This document shows positions 1 through 13,380 of a stretch of DNA of 64,000 bases, in pieces. The stretch comes from Vespula vulgaris (Eukaryota > Arthropoda > Insecta > Hymenoptera > Vespidae). The first letter of the stretch is position 1. Every line of letters starts with the position of its first letter. The DNA lies in the NCBI RefSeq assembly GCF_905475345.1, contig NC_066587.1, positions 1,027,070-1,091,069 of the forward strand. The letters run 5' to 3'. A program made the position numbers and the translations under genes. The notes beneath the pieces are model-generated. The model was not told where the DNA came from. It worked only from the letters and a program-made list of their open reading frames with translations, and did not search any database.

Positions 1-3000
1 CTTTTCTCTTTTAATTGATAAAATTAAGTATACTTTTTAATTAGTAAATTGATATATGATGCAGAAGTAACTTCGAATAACGTTATGAAACGAAAAGTTC
101 CTCGAGATAAATCTTAAATCTTAACATCATCGATGTAAAAAATTAACTTTGTAATTATCGATTTAAAAAAAAAAAAAAACACAAACGAACAAATACGAGT
201 ATTAATGATGTAAATCCGAACGAGAGAAAAAAATAAATAAATAAATAAACAAATGAAAAAAACAAAACAAAAATACCTTAACCAAATAACAATTCAAGTG
301 CACATTATTCGAACATTAATCTTTTCGCTTGAATTATTTTACATTAGAAGAAAAAAAAAAAAAAAAAGAAGAGAAAAGAAAAACAAAAGGACGAAAGGAA
401 AGGCAATGGAGAAAAATCTTTTCCTTTCACGTATTCCAAATTTCAACTTATGTATCAATCTTTAAAAAAGAACAGAAAAGAACTTTAATGAAGATGTCGG
501 AAAATAATATTTTTCCTTAGCTGCAATGATTAGAAATGATTTTAAACGAAGACAGAGATTTAAACCAATACATACATATATACATACATACATACATACA
601 TACATAAATATTTCTCTGCTGGTCATTTATATCGCGTTGAGTTGAAATTGTAGAGTTGAATTGATTTACGTGAAAGAAAGAGAAGAAAAAGAAGAAGAAG
701 AAAAAGAAGAAGAAGAAATAATACAAGAATGAGAATGGCGGACGAGTATATCTTTGAAAGTCTATTGATGTTTAGTATCTTGACCCATTGTAGTTGTCAT
801 AGTTGTTGTCTCCTCGTAAATACTTCGTCGATTATGGCTTTTGGGGACATAGAAGAAACTCGTCTTGGGTTTGGTTACTTCAGCGATCATTCCTTTTAAG
901 AGTTCATTGTTCATACGTTCGTTCATTCGTTCGACATTTTTTTCATGAACGCGATCGTTCAAAGAGATTAACTTTAAGTGAGAGATTTAAGTAAGTATGC
1001 TAAGTATTTAAAAAAAAAAAAAAAAAAAAATGTTATATAGTAAGATTTCTTGTTCGTCATTAACAACTTCGCAACGTGTAACGATTAATTAAAAAAAGTG
1101 TATCTCTCTCTCTCTCTCTCTCTCGATTTAGACGTAATATCACATTTTTTCTTCTTCTTTTTTCTTTTTTGCCTTGATTTATACATACATATTTATTCGA
1201 CACTGTGTGGAATGGTTCTTTTTTTTTTCTATTTTTTTTGTCCTTTTTCCTTCTTATTTTTTCCCTCTCTCCCTTTCTTCTTCTTCTTTTTTTTTTTTTA
1301 TGTGATCTTATTCTACAACGGAATTCATTTTTTTTTTCTGTTAGTGCTACTCCATTGAAAAATATTGACTTGTTGTTTGACGTTACCGCGACGTCATTTT
1401 ATCTCTTACGTAGATATTACGAATTAGAATAGTTTCAATGAAAAGAAAAGTTTATCGGATGATAATTAATTATAATCGAATTTTATGAATTAAATTTATA
1501 AAAATTCATATACATATACACAAAAAGTCAACGATTCTATTAGTTATTTATTGTAAACGAAAGTAACAAGTAAAGGTTTATAAAAAAAATATTTTCATAA
1601 AAATTCGTTCATTTAATTAAATAATCGTGTACCAACACGCATATGTACTCATATCGAACGATTGTAAGGAAAACTGTTAAACGATATTTATGCAAGATAA
1701 TGTTTTAAATGTTAATATTATTAACGATCTCAAAACGCGATAGATATAACACGCGGAAATAACTGACTATATCGTGCGATGAGATCTAACGACCTAATCG
1801 TTTAATGTTTCTCCGCGTACCGTTTGTTTTTTCTAGTCATTTTTTCTTTCTCTCTCCCCTGTTCTCTTTCTCTCTCTTTTCTTCTTCTTCTTCTTCTTCT
1901 TTTTTCTTTTTCTTGTTTTTCTTTTTTCAGCGAAACGATCCACGTTGCATAATGGACGATGGATGATCGCGTCAATGGAAGATTTTTAACAGAAATATGA
2001 TTCATTGGATAATAAACGAATAGCTAAAATTGCTACGTGTGTAAGTAACGGATAATAAGCCGGAATCGATCGAGTTCTATTACGTGGAAGAAAAAAAAAA
2101 AAATAATAATAATAATAACAATTAACAAGAATGACTTTAGACAAAATAACAATTAACAAGAATTATTTTTCCTATCCATTACTATCCAGTACTATCCTTT
2201 TAATTATTTCTACTGATCGATTAGATAGTAAATATCTATATTTGCCGAATTATTTACATTTTTCTTCGTTTTAATATTCCTTGCAAATAATTTCTTCAAA
2301 TTTCATTTTTCGTAGTAATAGTAATAGTAATAATAATGACAATGATAATTCGAGGGATCAATGGAAAATTCTATTTTCTATTCGAGCATAAAAATGTTCG
2401 AAACGTGAATATTATTTAAATCTTGTTATATGTAATATACTATATTATCCTACTATATTGATACTATTTAAATCCTATTAATATCTATTTCGATTTTCTG
2501 AATATCTAATTTTGAATATTAATAATAATAACGATAATAATAATAATAATTGGAGGGATCAAAATCATCGATTATACTTTCAATTAACGAGATTTAAAGA
2601 GATCAACATTTATCGTAAGTACTATCGAATTTTTTCATTTTCTAATCCCGACGAATAAATCTTATTTCTAATAACAAAAATAATAATAATAACAACAATA
2701 ACAATAATAACTGATTCTACTTTCAATTAGTTTAAGAAAGTTATAATAAATTATTTAAAAAGTCATTAAAAGAAACATTTATAATAAATCATATATCCAT
2801 AATTTAATGAATTTTCTAATACTCTAGAAAAAAAGAAGGATCTTCTTTCAGATGAATAAAAATTTTTTATACGTACAATGGTATCTAACAACAACAACAA
2901 TAATAATAATAATAATAATAATGACAACAACAAAAATAATATATTTGTTTTTCGAAAGTCGACCGTGGGATCAATAGCAAATTCTATTTCTTCCAATTAG

Positions 3001-3031
3001 CATAAAGAGGCCGGGACTTATGATAAAAAAA

Positions 3032-3066
<35 letters not shown>

Positions 3067-4405
3067 AAAAGAAAAAGGATAGAAACTATAGCTAGAGGTG
3101 ACTCGTTGACATTTGTAATTGCTTCGATGCATCTTTGACGTCACGCTACTATGGTCGTTGCATATACCATGATATTAGATATTAGATAGTTCGAGTCTTC
3201 TTCGAAATAGAGATTGCATCGATTTAACGTAAAAGAAAAGAAAAGAAAAGAAAAAAAAACAAACAAAAAGAAAAACAAAAACAAAAGGAAAAACAAGAAT
3301 CAACGTAGAAATAACATCTTGATCGTTCTTGTTGCATTTTCCGATCAATCAAGATTTTTCATTAATCTTAATCGTATATCTATTATGAAATATGAAGAAA
3401 AAAAAAGAGAGGAAAAAAGGAAAACAATGAGAAAAAAAAAATATATATATATATAATGTTGTTAATCTCGCGTATCAATCAACGTATATCGAGTAAGTAT
3501 GTACTATGATTATTATGTATTATGATTTAAGTATGTATTATGATTCGTCATGAATAAAGTCACGTGAATGATCATTCTCACTTTCATTCAAAGCTATAAA
3601 AGATTATAGATGTGATATCTATGTAAAACTTTCTCGTGAAATGTTTAGAAAGATTTTTATTAAATCGATTCTGTACGAATATTTTTTTTTCTTTTTTTTT
3701 TTTTACTAGAGGGAGAGAGAGACGAATAATTTTCTCTTCTCTCTTCTTTTCTTTCTTTTTTCTTTCTCCTTTCTTTCAACAATCAAAGTCTACAGTCGAA
3801 AATTAGAAAGCTCTTTTCTCCGTTTCTTTTTCTTTCTTTCTTTTTTTTTTTTTTCTTATGCTACGCTTATAAATTCGTATCATCGCGAGTCGAGTTGAAC
3901 GATTGAAGAATGATCTCATTCAGACAATTTTAAATTCAAAGTGAATGGATCATCTCGATCGAAAAGAATTTATTTCTTTTTTTTCTTTTTTATTTATTTA
4001 TTTTTGTTCCTCTTCTTCTTTTTCGTCGAACTTCTAATCGTTAACGATTAGAAAATCTCACTTTGCCTTTGTTTTTTTGTTTCTTTTTTTTACGCGCGAT
4101 AAAATTCGCGTCTCTTTAGTCCCGTTTAAAATTGATAAGTATCTTTTTGAATTTAATTGATTCAAACGTGATCAAAGTCGCGTGACGATGATCACAATTA
4201 TAAAATACTCGTAGATCATCGATATTAATTTTTCTTTTTTTTTTTCGAGTAAACGATAGAAATATTTTTTTGGGGGGAATAGAAGAAAGAAATCTGAACG
4301 ATCGATTTTCCAAAAATAATATTTCCTTCGTTTCAACAAAAAAGAAAAGAAAAGAATCAAGAAAATTCGTGATTTTTTTAATTAAAGAAAAAAAAATTAT
4401 ATATG

Positions 4406-4461
<56 letters not shown>

Positions 4462-4722
4462 AAATTTGTCAATATTTATTCGAACAATAAATTCAAATTT
4501 GATAATCTCACCTTGTATAATCTCGGTACAGTCCGCAAAACGAAAGACTTGTTGGCCTTTAGGGTTGCTGTTGTTAGGCGTTCGAAGAGATCATCAATAA
4601 TGATATCACAACAACCAAAATTAATGCAAAAGTGCAAAATTAATTAACAACAACAGTGACAACAGTCTCAAAAGATATCAGTTCTCAAAGATTAGGTTTT
4701 CGAGAGTATGCTAGTCCAAGTA

Positions 4723-4723
<1 letters not shown>

Positions 4724-4801
<78 letters not shown>

Positions 4802-4820
4802 TAACAATAACAATAATAAT
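4724..4820. repeat. (TAA)n microsatellite, about 32 units
   Basis: Nearly perfect trinucleotide array that ends in TAACAA interruptions. Translated on + it gives poly-Asn or poly-Ile, which explains the apparent reading frame over it; I do not regard it as coding. Confidence 0.95.
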
Positions 4821-5606
4821 CAAGTTAGTCGATTTATATCATTTCAAAGCAAATGTAGTACTATACTCTTGTATATTTTTATATTTTTTTCTTCTATCTT
4901 TCTCGTAAGATAAAAATTAAATGATAATAATAACTATTCATTTATACTCGATGATTGCAAACGATAAACATACGTGTACGAACTTTGATATGTAAATGCA
5001 CTCGTTGATAAAAAAAAAAAAAAAACAGTTTCGATTGTCTTCGTTCACTTTGTCTCCGACGAATTCAAAAAAAAAGAATAAAATAAAATAAAATAATCAA
5101 CCATTCTCACTTTCGAAACTTAAAACGTAACAAACAGTCAATTTCAATTCGATTTTGATCACATTACGATATGTGCTATTCTCCATGACTATATTGGACA
5201 ACAAAAATGTTGTTTTTCTTTTTTCACTTCTTCTCCCTGACTCTCTCTTTCTCTTTCAGCATCATCTCTCTTTCCTTTTTTCTTCCGTATTCTTTCATTT
5301 TTGTATATCTCGCTACTCTTTTTTGAGATTAGATTTGAGATGAGAAAATTTAAAATAAAAAAAAAAAACAGTCGAGATTGAAAAAGAGAGAATTTGTTTG
5401 TTAGATCGTCGATTTGCTTGGTTGCTTGCTTGTTTGCTTGTTTGCTCGTGTAAAAAAAAAAAAACAAAATAAAATATCTTTCGTATCGTAGGGACTTGTG
5501 ACTCTTCTGACTCGTCCAGAGAACAGCCTCTGATAGGTTTAATATCTGTATCCGTGCCAGTCCCCGTGTACCCTCGAACCAATTTTCTCACGCTTTGTAT
5601 ATCGCC

Positions 5607-5625
5607 GACTCGACATTGTCGAGTC
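5607..5625. repeat. perfect inverted repeat, 8-base arms
   Basis: Arms GACTCGAC and GTCGAGTC are separated by three bases (ATT). It is GC-rich compared with its surroundings. It could be a protein-binding palindrome or a small hairpin; nothing nearby decides which. Confidence 0.8.
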
Positions 5626-6769
5626 TCGATACTATCTATCTATATCGAATGGTCTGTATACAATAATACAGGTAATTACATATATATATATTTCTTTTTC
5701 TGTTTTTCGAAAAATAATAACAATCCTTTTTTATCTTCTTTTATTTTTTATTTTTTTTTTATATTTCTTTATTTATTTTCTTCTCATCTCTGAAATTTTC
5801 TTTCGATCGATTTAAATACGTTGTTTTCGATTAGAATTTAGACGTTCTATCAGAATTTATCAAATTCGATTCGTCAAATTACGTTTTTATTCTCTTATTT
5901 TTTTTCGTCGATATCTATTATTATTATTCAACTCTCGTCTCTGCAAGTAAGATTTGCTTTAATTCGATTTACGTTTCAATTGATATTCTCCTTTGAAAAT
6001 TTACAAAGTGTTTCACGCAACATCGTTGTTACATCCATTAATAGTAAACCACAATGATCCTTTTTCGAAATTGTCGTTGAACATTTTTCGATGGAATTTT
6101 TCCTTTTTGTTTTTCTTTTTTTTGTTTTTTAACGTTTTTATTATTTTCAATTAATTTCCTTCCATCAGAATTTACAAAATGGTTCATAAACGTACAATAG
6201 TGTTCTAACTCGACAATTCGTTTTTTAATAGTATTAGAATCTTTTATTTGAATTTTTCTTTTGTTTTTTTTCGTTTTTAATTTCCTGCTCTGAAATTTCT
6301 TATCGTCTTCAAAAAATCATAATAATCATCCCTCTACAGTATCGAACGTTTCATTCGAATTTATTGATTTTCTCAATTCTAAAATTGCTCGAGAACGAAT
6401 ACAAATTCCCTACATAGAATAAATTCTCTCCATGGATCTTTTTCTCTCTTCCAAATCTCCTCTTTCCCGCTCTGCAACCCTCAAAATCTTGTATATCTCG
6501 AATCAAACTTTTCGTAGTTCTCTCAGTAACACATCTTGTCGTTTCTAACGAAAGCAACAAGCAAAATACGTTTTCACGTTTTCTCGCGCAATCTTTTCTC
6601 GATCATATTCTTCAAAATCAGATATAGATCTATATGAAATTAATCTCTGTTCATTTTCAACTCACGTTCGACTCGTTCACGTAACGAGTCGTTCCATTTC
6701 TTTCTTTTATTCATTTTCTCTTAGATCGAGTTTAGAAATTTTGAACGAGGGCAGAACGTAGTAGAAATG

Positions 6770-6770
6770 C

Positions 6771-6866
<96 letters not shown>

Positions 6867-6881
6867 TAATAATAATAATAG
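6770..6881. repeat. (TAA)n microsatellite, about 37 units
   Basis: Long, almost uninterrupted trinucleotide array with one AAC interruption near its 3' end. Arrays this pure and this long are usually polymorphic. Confidence 0.95.
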
Positions 6882-7156
6882 TAAACAAAGTAGAAAAAAA
6901 AAGAAAGAAAAAAGAAAAAATCAAAGGGGACAAAAAAAGGAAACTACCGAGTAAAAGAAAAAAAAAATAATCAGAGCTCGTTGTCGAAGAAACGATCAAC
7001 ATCGACGATGCAACGTCGACCAAGAGACAACGACGATAACAACGACAACGACAACGACGACGAGAGGCTCCGCACAACGAGATGCACACTGAGAGCTTTG
7101 TCTATCGTGTAGACTGTAGGGTTCGTAGGTACGAGCCACTTGACGCTGTTAAAAGA

Positions 7157-7172
7157 CCCTCTCGCAAGAGGG
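7157..7172. repeat. small hairpin CCCTCT-CGCA-AGAGGG
   Basis: Six-base perfect stem with a CGCA loop just 5' of the three-copy tandem repeat at 7206. No tRNA or other RNA family could be recognised from the surrounding sequence. Confidence 0.6.
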
Positions 7173-7205
7173 GACCACGTTACAGACCGTTATATGAACG
7201 TTACG

Positions 7206-7612
7206 TTATTACGAAAGTGGTCTAACAATAAGTCATTCGACTATTTCTCGTTTCGACATTTTTTTTTCTTTTTTTTTTTTTTCTACATTTCGATCAAATC
7301 ATACAAAAATTATTACGAAACTGGTCCAACAATAAGTCATTCGAGTATTCTTCGTTTCGACATTTTCTTTTTTTTTTTTTTCTTTTTTTTTTCTCTCTCT
7401 TTTTCTTCCTCTTTCTTTTCTACGTTTCAATGAAATCATAGAAAAATTATTACGAAAGTGTTCCAATAATATAATCACTCTGATATTTTTCGTTTCGACA
7501 TTTTCTTCTTCTTCTTCTTTTTTTTTTTCTTTTCTTTTCTCTCTTCTCTTCCTTTTTTTTTTCTTTTTTCTTATTTCTTTTTTACATCTCAATCAAATTA
7601 TACAAAAATTAT
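7206..7612 (+). repeat. three tandem copies of a 104-164 bp unit
   Basis: Each copy begins TTATTACGAAA, continues through a GGTCYAACAATAAGTCATTC-like stretch and TCGTTTCGACATTTT, then a poly-pyrimidine tract, and ends near ATCAAATCATACAAAAAT. Copies start at 7206, 7310 and 7447. They differ mostly in the length of the pyrimidine tract, which grows from copy 1 to copy 3; copy 3 is also the most diverged in the unique part. This is a local tandem duplication and not a coding repeat, because the frame is not kept. Confidence 0.85.
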
Positions 7613-8536
7613 TTTTCCATAATGCGAGAAATAGAAATAGAAAGATAGAGAGAGAGAGAGAGAGAAGCGCGGAAAGAAAATGAGTGTATTTGTTTTTGAA
7701 AAAAAAAAAATAAAATAAAATAAAATAATGATAACTATAATTCTTGTGTTTTGAATAATGAAAATTATTGACATAAATTAAGTATCTTACATATGCGCGA
7801 TGTTATTGTATCTATTTGGATATTTCGACGTTTCAATTTGATTTGAATTATTGAAAAATTGTTCTTTCGTAACGTCGAATGCAGAAAGAAAAGATATTTT
7901 TAAATTCTTCTTAAATGACTAAAGAAATTATTTTTAGTGTCGATGTAAAAATATCTTCAACGAGAAAAATAATAATTTCTTTTAATTTGAAACGCTTACG
8001 AGTTAATTAAAATTTCGAAATACGTATTATGGCGCTTGAAAAAAAAAAAATTATTTCTTCTCTAATTAATCGGATAAACGATGAAAAAAATATTTTACAT
8101 TTATTTTTCAACGAACAAATTTTGTTCTCACTTTTAAATAATAATAATTATACGTGTATACATACATATATAAATATTGCAATATTTTAATATATAACAA
8201 ATAATTGTTGAAAAAGAAATTTTTAAACTGTTGCTATAATGTCCGAGTATATATGTTATATTTATATATCTATATATATATATATGTCTTAATATCTCAA
8301 ATAAATTAGACCACTTTCACAATCACCAGTTCATATCTACGAGATATTCTTTCTCTCTCTCTTTCTCCCTCTTATTCTCTAATCAAAGAGATAAGCCTTT
8401 CAAACATTAACGATCACAGATTTCGAAGTTGAACATTTGTTTGAAAGTAATAAAATATCAACGGAAGTAACTAAGGATCGATCCATCAATCGATCAATCG
8501 ATCGAAACAAAATGATTCAAGAAGGGAAAAAACCTG

Positions 8537-8588
<52 letters not shown>

Positions 8589-9688
8589 TATAAAGATGAA
8601 GCCGTGATTCATCGTCATCCTGGTTAAATTCCAGAGAGCTTGTTCGTGACAGCGAATCGATAAATAAATCAACAGATTAGAGTTATATGTGAGTGAATAT
8701 CGATTTAGTCGATAGTTATTTCCCAAAGGAAATATTTACGTGATCGATACAGCCGATCCCTTTTCCAGGAAGGATAGAAATGAAAGGAACGAGGATGATG
8801 CTTGTCATCATCGTTGTTCGTCCAAGGATCTCTATCGATTTTATTCTTGAGACATAGTTGAGACGATACACGGTGAAGTATATCTTCTTTCAATTCTTAC
8901 ACATTTTTCAATGATATATAAACATTTTTTGTAATGTCCAATATAGATGATATCGTATTCAAAAACATTGTAAATATTTTATTTGATAAAATCTTTTATT
9001 TAAGATTGACGAATATATATGTATATACGTATGCATGTGTATATATATATATATATATATATGGTATATATTCAATATTTTTTAATAGATGTATATGTAT
9101 ATCAATTGAATGAATCAGATAAATTTTGGAAAAAAAAATATATATATATATATGTTAAATATGTATAATATGTATTTAAAAAAAATTGTGAATATTTTAT
9201 TTAATAAAATCTTTTATTAATAAAAATATATTTTTTGTATATATATATATATATGTTTATATACACATAAGAAATATATTTTCCAACTTTTAATAAATAT
9301 ATATTATCTAATAAAATTTTTTATAAAAAATTGATGATACACACCCACACATATATATATATATATCAATCCAATATTGTTACATATATTATATATAACA
9401 ATAATATACCAATGAAATGCATCCTACAAATATTTCTTAAATACGTATATATACCACCTATTAATTCCAATCAATTATCAACAATACCAGTAACGATTTT
9501 TAATAAAAAACATTGACGATAATGCATAAAAAAAACCTACTCAACGCTTTATCTATCTCTCTCTGAAAAAATAAATAAAAAGAAAAAAAAAATAAAACAA
9601 ATACAAAAAAAAAAAATAATAAAGAATCGATCGAGATAGAAAAGAATCTTCTTTTTTTCTTTTTCTCTCTTTTCTACTCTCTCTCTCT

Positions 9689-9690
<2 letters not shown>

Positions 9691-9743
<53 letters not shown>
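9691..9743. repeat. (ACT)n microsatellite
   Basis: About 18 uninterrupted ACT units following a TC tract. Confidence 0.95.
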
Positions 9744-9745
<2 letters not shown>

Positions 9746-9800
9746 TTAATAGTTTAAAGAACTATATTGTTCTGATATCGGTATAACTACATTAGACAAG

Positions 9801-9820
9801 TTGAGGCCACGCGGCCTCAA
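9801..9820. repeat. perfect palindrome, 8-base arms, loop ACGC
   Basis: TTGAGGCC and GGCCTCAA flank ACGC. It sits at the edge of a GC-richer island and about 95 bases 5' of a TATAAATA motif, so it may be part of a promoter. Confidence 0.8.
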
Positions 9821-9916
9821 GAGAAAAGGTAAAACGGTCGTTTGCTTTGGAGAGAAGGCAGATGTAGGAGAAGAGAGAATTTCCTTTTGCAGTTCCATAG
9901 CACGCTATGTGTACGC

Positions 9917-9924
9917 TATAAATA
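9917..9924 (+). promoter_or_regulatory. TATA-box-like motif TATAAATA
   Basis: Canonical TATA sequence inside a GC-richer island (9790-10010). A start site would fall near 9945-9955. No clear initiator and no supported downstream gene were found, so this is only a candidate. Confidence 0.25.
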
Positions 9925-10114
9925 ACTTGGCAACCTCCCAGAGAACGGAAAGTAGTTCGCCTTCGAGTTCCGTAACGAATTCTCAGGATTGCTTTCTGGA
10001 TCGGTAGCGATACGCAAGTTATACTTGCTTTCGTCGCAATTAATTAATACTTAAGAGATACGACCGGACACGAACTTCTTACTTTGCTTCCGTACTTTTA
10101 TCTCTCTCTCTCTC

Positions 10115-10159
<45 letters not shown>

Positions 10160-10325
10160 ATCTCTCTCTCTCTTTCTTTTTTTCTGTCTCTTTTTCTCTT
10201 TAAATTCAATTGCATTCGGTAAAGATCGTTGTACCGAAGTATTTATACACATATATCGATATTTATTGATACGTTTTCAAGTACGTATTGGGTAATAAAG
10301 AATTGAATTGGTTCGGAGTAAAAGT

Positions 10326-10349
10326 GGGGGGGTTGGTTGAGGGGTGGGG
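10326..10349 (+). other. G-run cluster, possible G-quadruplex
   Basis: Runs of seven, four and four G separated by an 8-base stretch and a single T. The seven-G run can supply two GGG tracts, so four tracts are available. Such G density is rare in this AT-rich stretch. Confidence 0.45.
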
Positions 10350-10979
10350 CTGGAGGAGAAGAAGAACCGCACGTGGCAATGAGTAATGTCGGAATCGTCA
10401 GTAATTCCTCTTTTTCTTTTTTTTTTTCTTTTTTTCTTAGATCTTCGTGTTCTTGTGAACAATTAACGGTAATAGGGTTTCATTCATTATTTGATATCTA
10501 TATAGATCGTGTTTTTCTTTTCTCTTTTTTTTTTTTAATGTATATATATATTAATGTTAATTGTATTAATAATAATCAATGTTAATTATTGTTAATAATT
10601 AGCTAAGAATTAATTATTACCGAATATCGTATTTTTACTGATATTATTTACTATTAATATATAGCTATATCTTGTTTTGATCAGAAAATATTTTTTCGAT
10701 AAAAAATTAATAGTATTTTTACAATTTTATATATATAATTATAAAAATTTTAATATACGTATATATATATATATAATATTATTATTTATTATTTATGAAG
10801 TTTTATACTCTGTTCTAATTATACTATTATTTAATTATATAAAGCATAACACACAATAATATTATTATTTAAAAAGAATTAAGAAACAGATAGAGAGAGA
10901 AAGAGATAGACAGATAAAAAAATAAAAAGATAAAAAAAGATATAAAAGATCGTGGGAGCAAAGCTTGAAATCGTCATAC

Positions 10980-11062
10980 CTTTCAAAGATCGGTAGTACT
11001 CGGAAGACTTTATCTCGTAAGTGTAATTCGAACATAGTGAACGCATGAGTTATACGAATCAT
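10980..11062 (-). other. coding-like islet with splice donor, possible first exon
   Basis: On the minus strand an ATG at 11062 opens 27 codons of mixed composition (ending RVLPIFER) that run into a good donor, AG|GTATGA, below 10980. The sequence directly upstream is a pyrimidine tract without AG, so it would have to be an initiating exon. No partner exon further left could be joined. The complexity contrasts with the low-complexity surroundings, but this remains unproven. Confidence 0.2.
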
Positions 11063-11729
11063 TCGAACAGGAAGTAGAAAGAGAAAGATGATGAAGAAGA
11101 AAAAGAGAAGGAGAAGAAGAAGAGGAAGATGAAGGACGCATGAAAGAGATGCAAGAACAAAACTAATAAAGAAAATGAAAGATATAAGGAGAGATTTATA
11201 AAAAGAGATTAACAAAATTTCTAAATTGATTCGAATTCGAATAATAATTGGTAATCGATCGTAAATAATATTTTCGAAAAATAATCGCACTATTTTTCGT
11301 CTCTTTCTCTCCATCTTAAAAATCAAAATTAATTTATTTTCATATTAAATTCACATATCAAATTATTATTCGTTGAATTTGCGATCAGTGTTTGAAAGTT
11401 GATTAAAGTTTTTTTTTTCCTTTTTTCTTTTTTTTTTTTAACAGTCGAACTACTTTCTATCTTTTTCTCCTCCCTTTTTATTTTTCATGTAATTTCATGT
11501 AATATTAACGAAAGATTCATTTTTTATCGAAAATCGAACTAATCGTTTTTCCCTTATTCGATATTCCAAATAATTTTTCGATTAAATTATTTTTCGAATT
11601 GGTTTATTTTTGTATATGTAATAATGATTAAAACGAAGCTAGATTAAGAAATAAATTATCGTTTATCATGGTAGTTAAAAGACCTAGGTATAGGAAGTTT
11701 GCCGACGGTGCATGATCGAGCTAAGTAAG

Positions 11730-11761
<32 letters not shown>

Positions 11762-12625
11762 TATGTGTTTATGTATATATGTATGTATGCATTTTTAGAC
11801 GATCCTTATTCATCCTCGTATTACTACGTGCGAGTCATTGTTCATTGAAGAAATTAAAGTCTCTTAACGACATTAATTCGTATTTATTTTTCTTTTTCTT
11901 TTTTTCTTTTTTTTTTTTTTCTCAATCAAGAGTATCAAGATTATTTTTCTAACAACGAAGATATATAATACTTGTAAGATACCGTATGTCCCAACAACAA
12001 CGAAAAATCATTCCTTTGCCAACTCGAAGATTTCTATCATTTTTATCAATGATCGTTACGATCGACGATCCAAAAAAAAAAAGAGAGAAAAAAAAAAGAA
12101 AAAAAACATAGTCTCTCCTTCAAACTCGAATCAACAGAAAATTTCTATAATTTTTCTATCACCCTCGAAGCCAATAACAATCCATTGAAAAAATTCATGA
12201 TCGTTCTGACAATGAATGATCACGTAGAAACAACACTCGATCTACGATAGATCCTGATCCTGACATCAACGATGATGTTCGTAGGGGAAAAAAAAAAAAA
12301 AGAAAAAGAAAAAAGAAACATCTTCCATTCGTGAATTTAAAGAAGAACAAAAAATCCGTCGCATCTCTCATCTCGTTTGCCATCGTTCCAAGTCGACTCC
12401 ATCGTCGTCAAAAATCTTTTTGGAAATGAAAAAAAAAAAAAAAAGAAAAGAAAGAAAGAAAAAGAAATTTAATGAACTATATGAATGATTTCTAAGTTCG
12501 AACAAGTTTATCCTTTCTCATAATCGAATCGCGGATGGATGAAACACGAGCCCCTCGTACGTCGTATTCGTGTCCGCCGCCGTCAGCGGGTCAAGATCAC
12601 GTTACAATGACGTCGACGTAATAAT

Positions 12626-12654
12626 GAGAGAGAAAAAGAGAGAGAAAGAGAGAA

Positions 12655-12695
<41 letters not shown>

Positions 12696-12779
12696 AATAG
12701 AGAAAAAGAGAGAGAAAAAAGAGAGAGAGAGAGAGAGGATTAAAACGAGTAGCAAAGAGTAAAAGACTGAAGGGACACA

Positions 12780-12818
<39 letters not shown>

Positions 12819-12838
12819 ATCTATCTCTCTCTGTTTCT
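12626..12838. repeat. (GA)n followed by (TC)n, facing purine/pyrimidine tracts
   Basis: A roughly 110-base GA-rich tract (12626-12737) is followed after about 45 bases by a roughly 55-base TC tract (12783-12838). The two are complementary and could form a long hairpin in single-stranded form; each is also a GAGA-factor-type target. Confidence 0.85.
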
Positions 12839-12967
12839 CTATTCATATATCTATCCATCTCTCTTTCTCAAACGACTGAAACTCGTCCTCGATGTTTGTC
12901 CTCGTCGATTCGCCAACAAGTTTTCTTCATCTTCCAACATCGTATGTATAATAGTAATAGTAGTAAT

Positions 12968-12968
<1 letters not shown>

Positions 12969-13004
<36 letters not shown>
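12969..13004. repeat. (ATC)n microsatellite
   Basis: About 12 uninterrupted units, giving poly-Asp on the minus strand. Confidence 0.9.
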
Positions 13005-13339
13005 CGATCGTATTGGGAGGACAGTGAATAGTGCGACAGTGACAAAGAATAAGAGCAATTGAGCCGAATTAAAGGGACCAATTATGACGAAGAAGACAAG
13101 GAAGGATGGGGGCCTATGGTTAGGCAGACAGCTGGGTACGCACACTGACTTCACTGACTGACTCTGACTGACTCTGAGTGACTCTGAGTGACTCTGACTC
13201 TGAATCTTTTCTGTCGACGATCATCCATTCGCCGCTGCGTGCAAAAGCGTGGTGTTAATGTTCAGGGTGAGAACGAAGAACGACGCGATCTTGTTTCGTT
13301 GGACACGTCATTCCTCGCAACCAGTACGAGGAATCACAC

Positions 13340-13380
<41 letters not shown>

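Larger units (their letters stand above)
1..7205. other. gene-poor AT-rich DNA with microsatellites
   Basis: No open reading frame here has the composition of a real exon; the long ones are low-complexity readings of poly-purine or poly-pyrimidine tracts. Notable contents are a CATA tract near 572-606, a GAA tract at 674-719, TC tracts near 1105, 1860-1900 and 3745-3780, a TA tract at 4398-4459, two long AAT arrays (4724-4820 and 6770-6881), a TTGC/TTTG tract at 5413-5448 and a perfect 8-base inverted repeat at 5607-5625. A GC-richer patch at 6980-7200 shows no splice-bounded reading frame that I can support. Confidence 0.7.

Noticed and set aside
4656..4913. Poly-asparagine frame
   Set aside because: Translation of a TAA-type microsatellite; the flanks are not coding-like.
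7100..7180. GGTTCG-containing stretch considered as a tRNA
   Set aside because: No acceptor stem, D arm or anticodon arm could be laid out around it.
10865..11326. 153-codon open frame on -
   Set aside because: Taken whole it is a low-complexity Leu/Phe/Ile reading; only a short islet within it (10980-11062) deserves mention.
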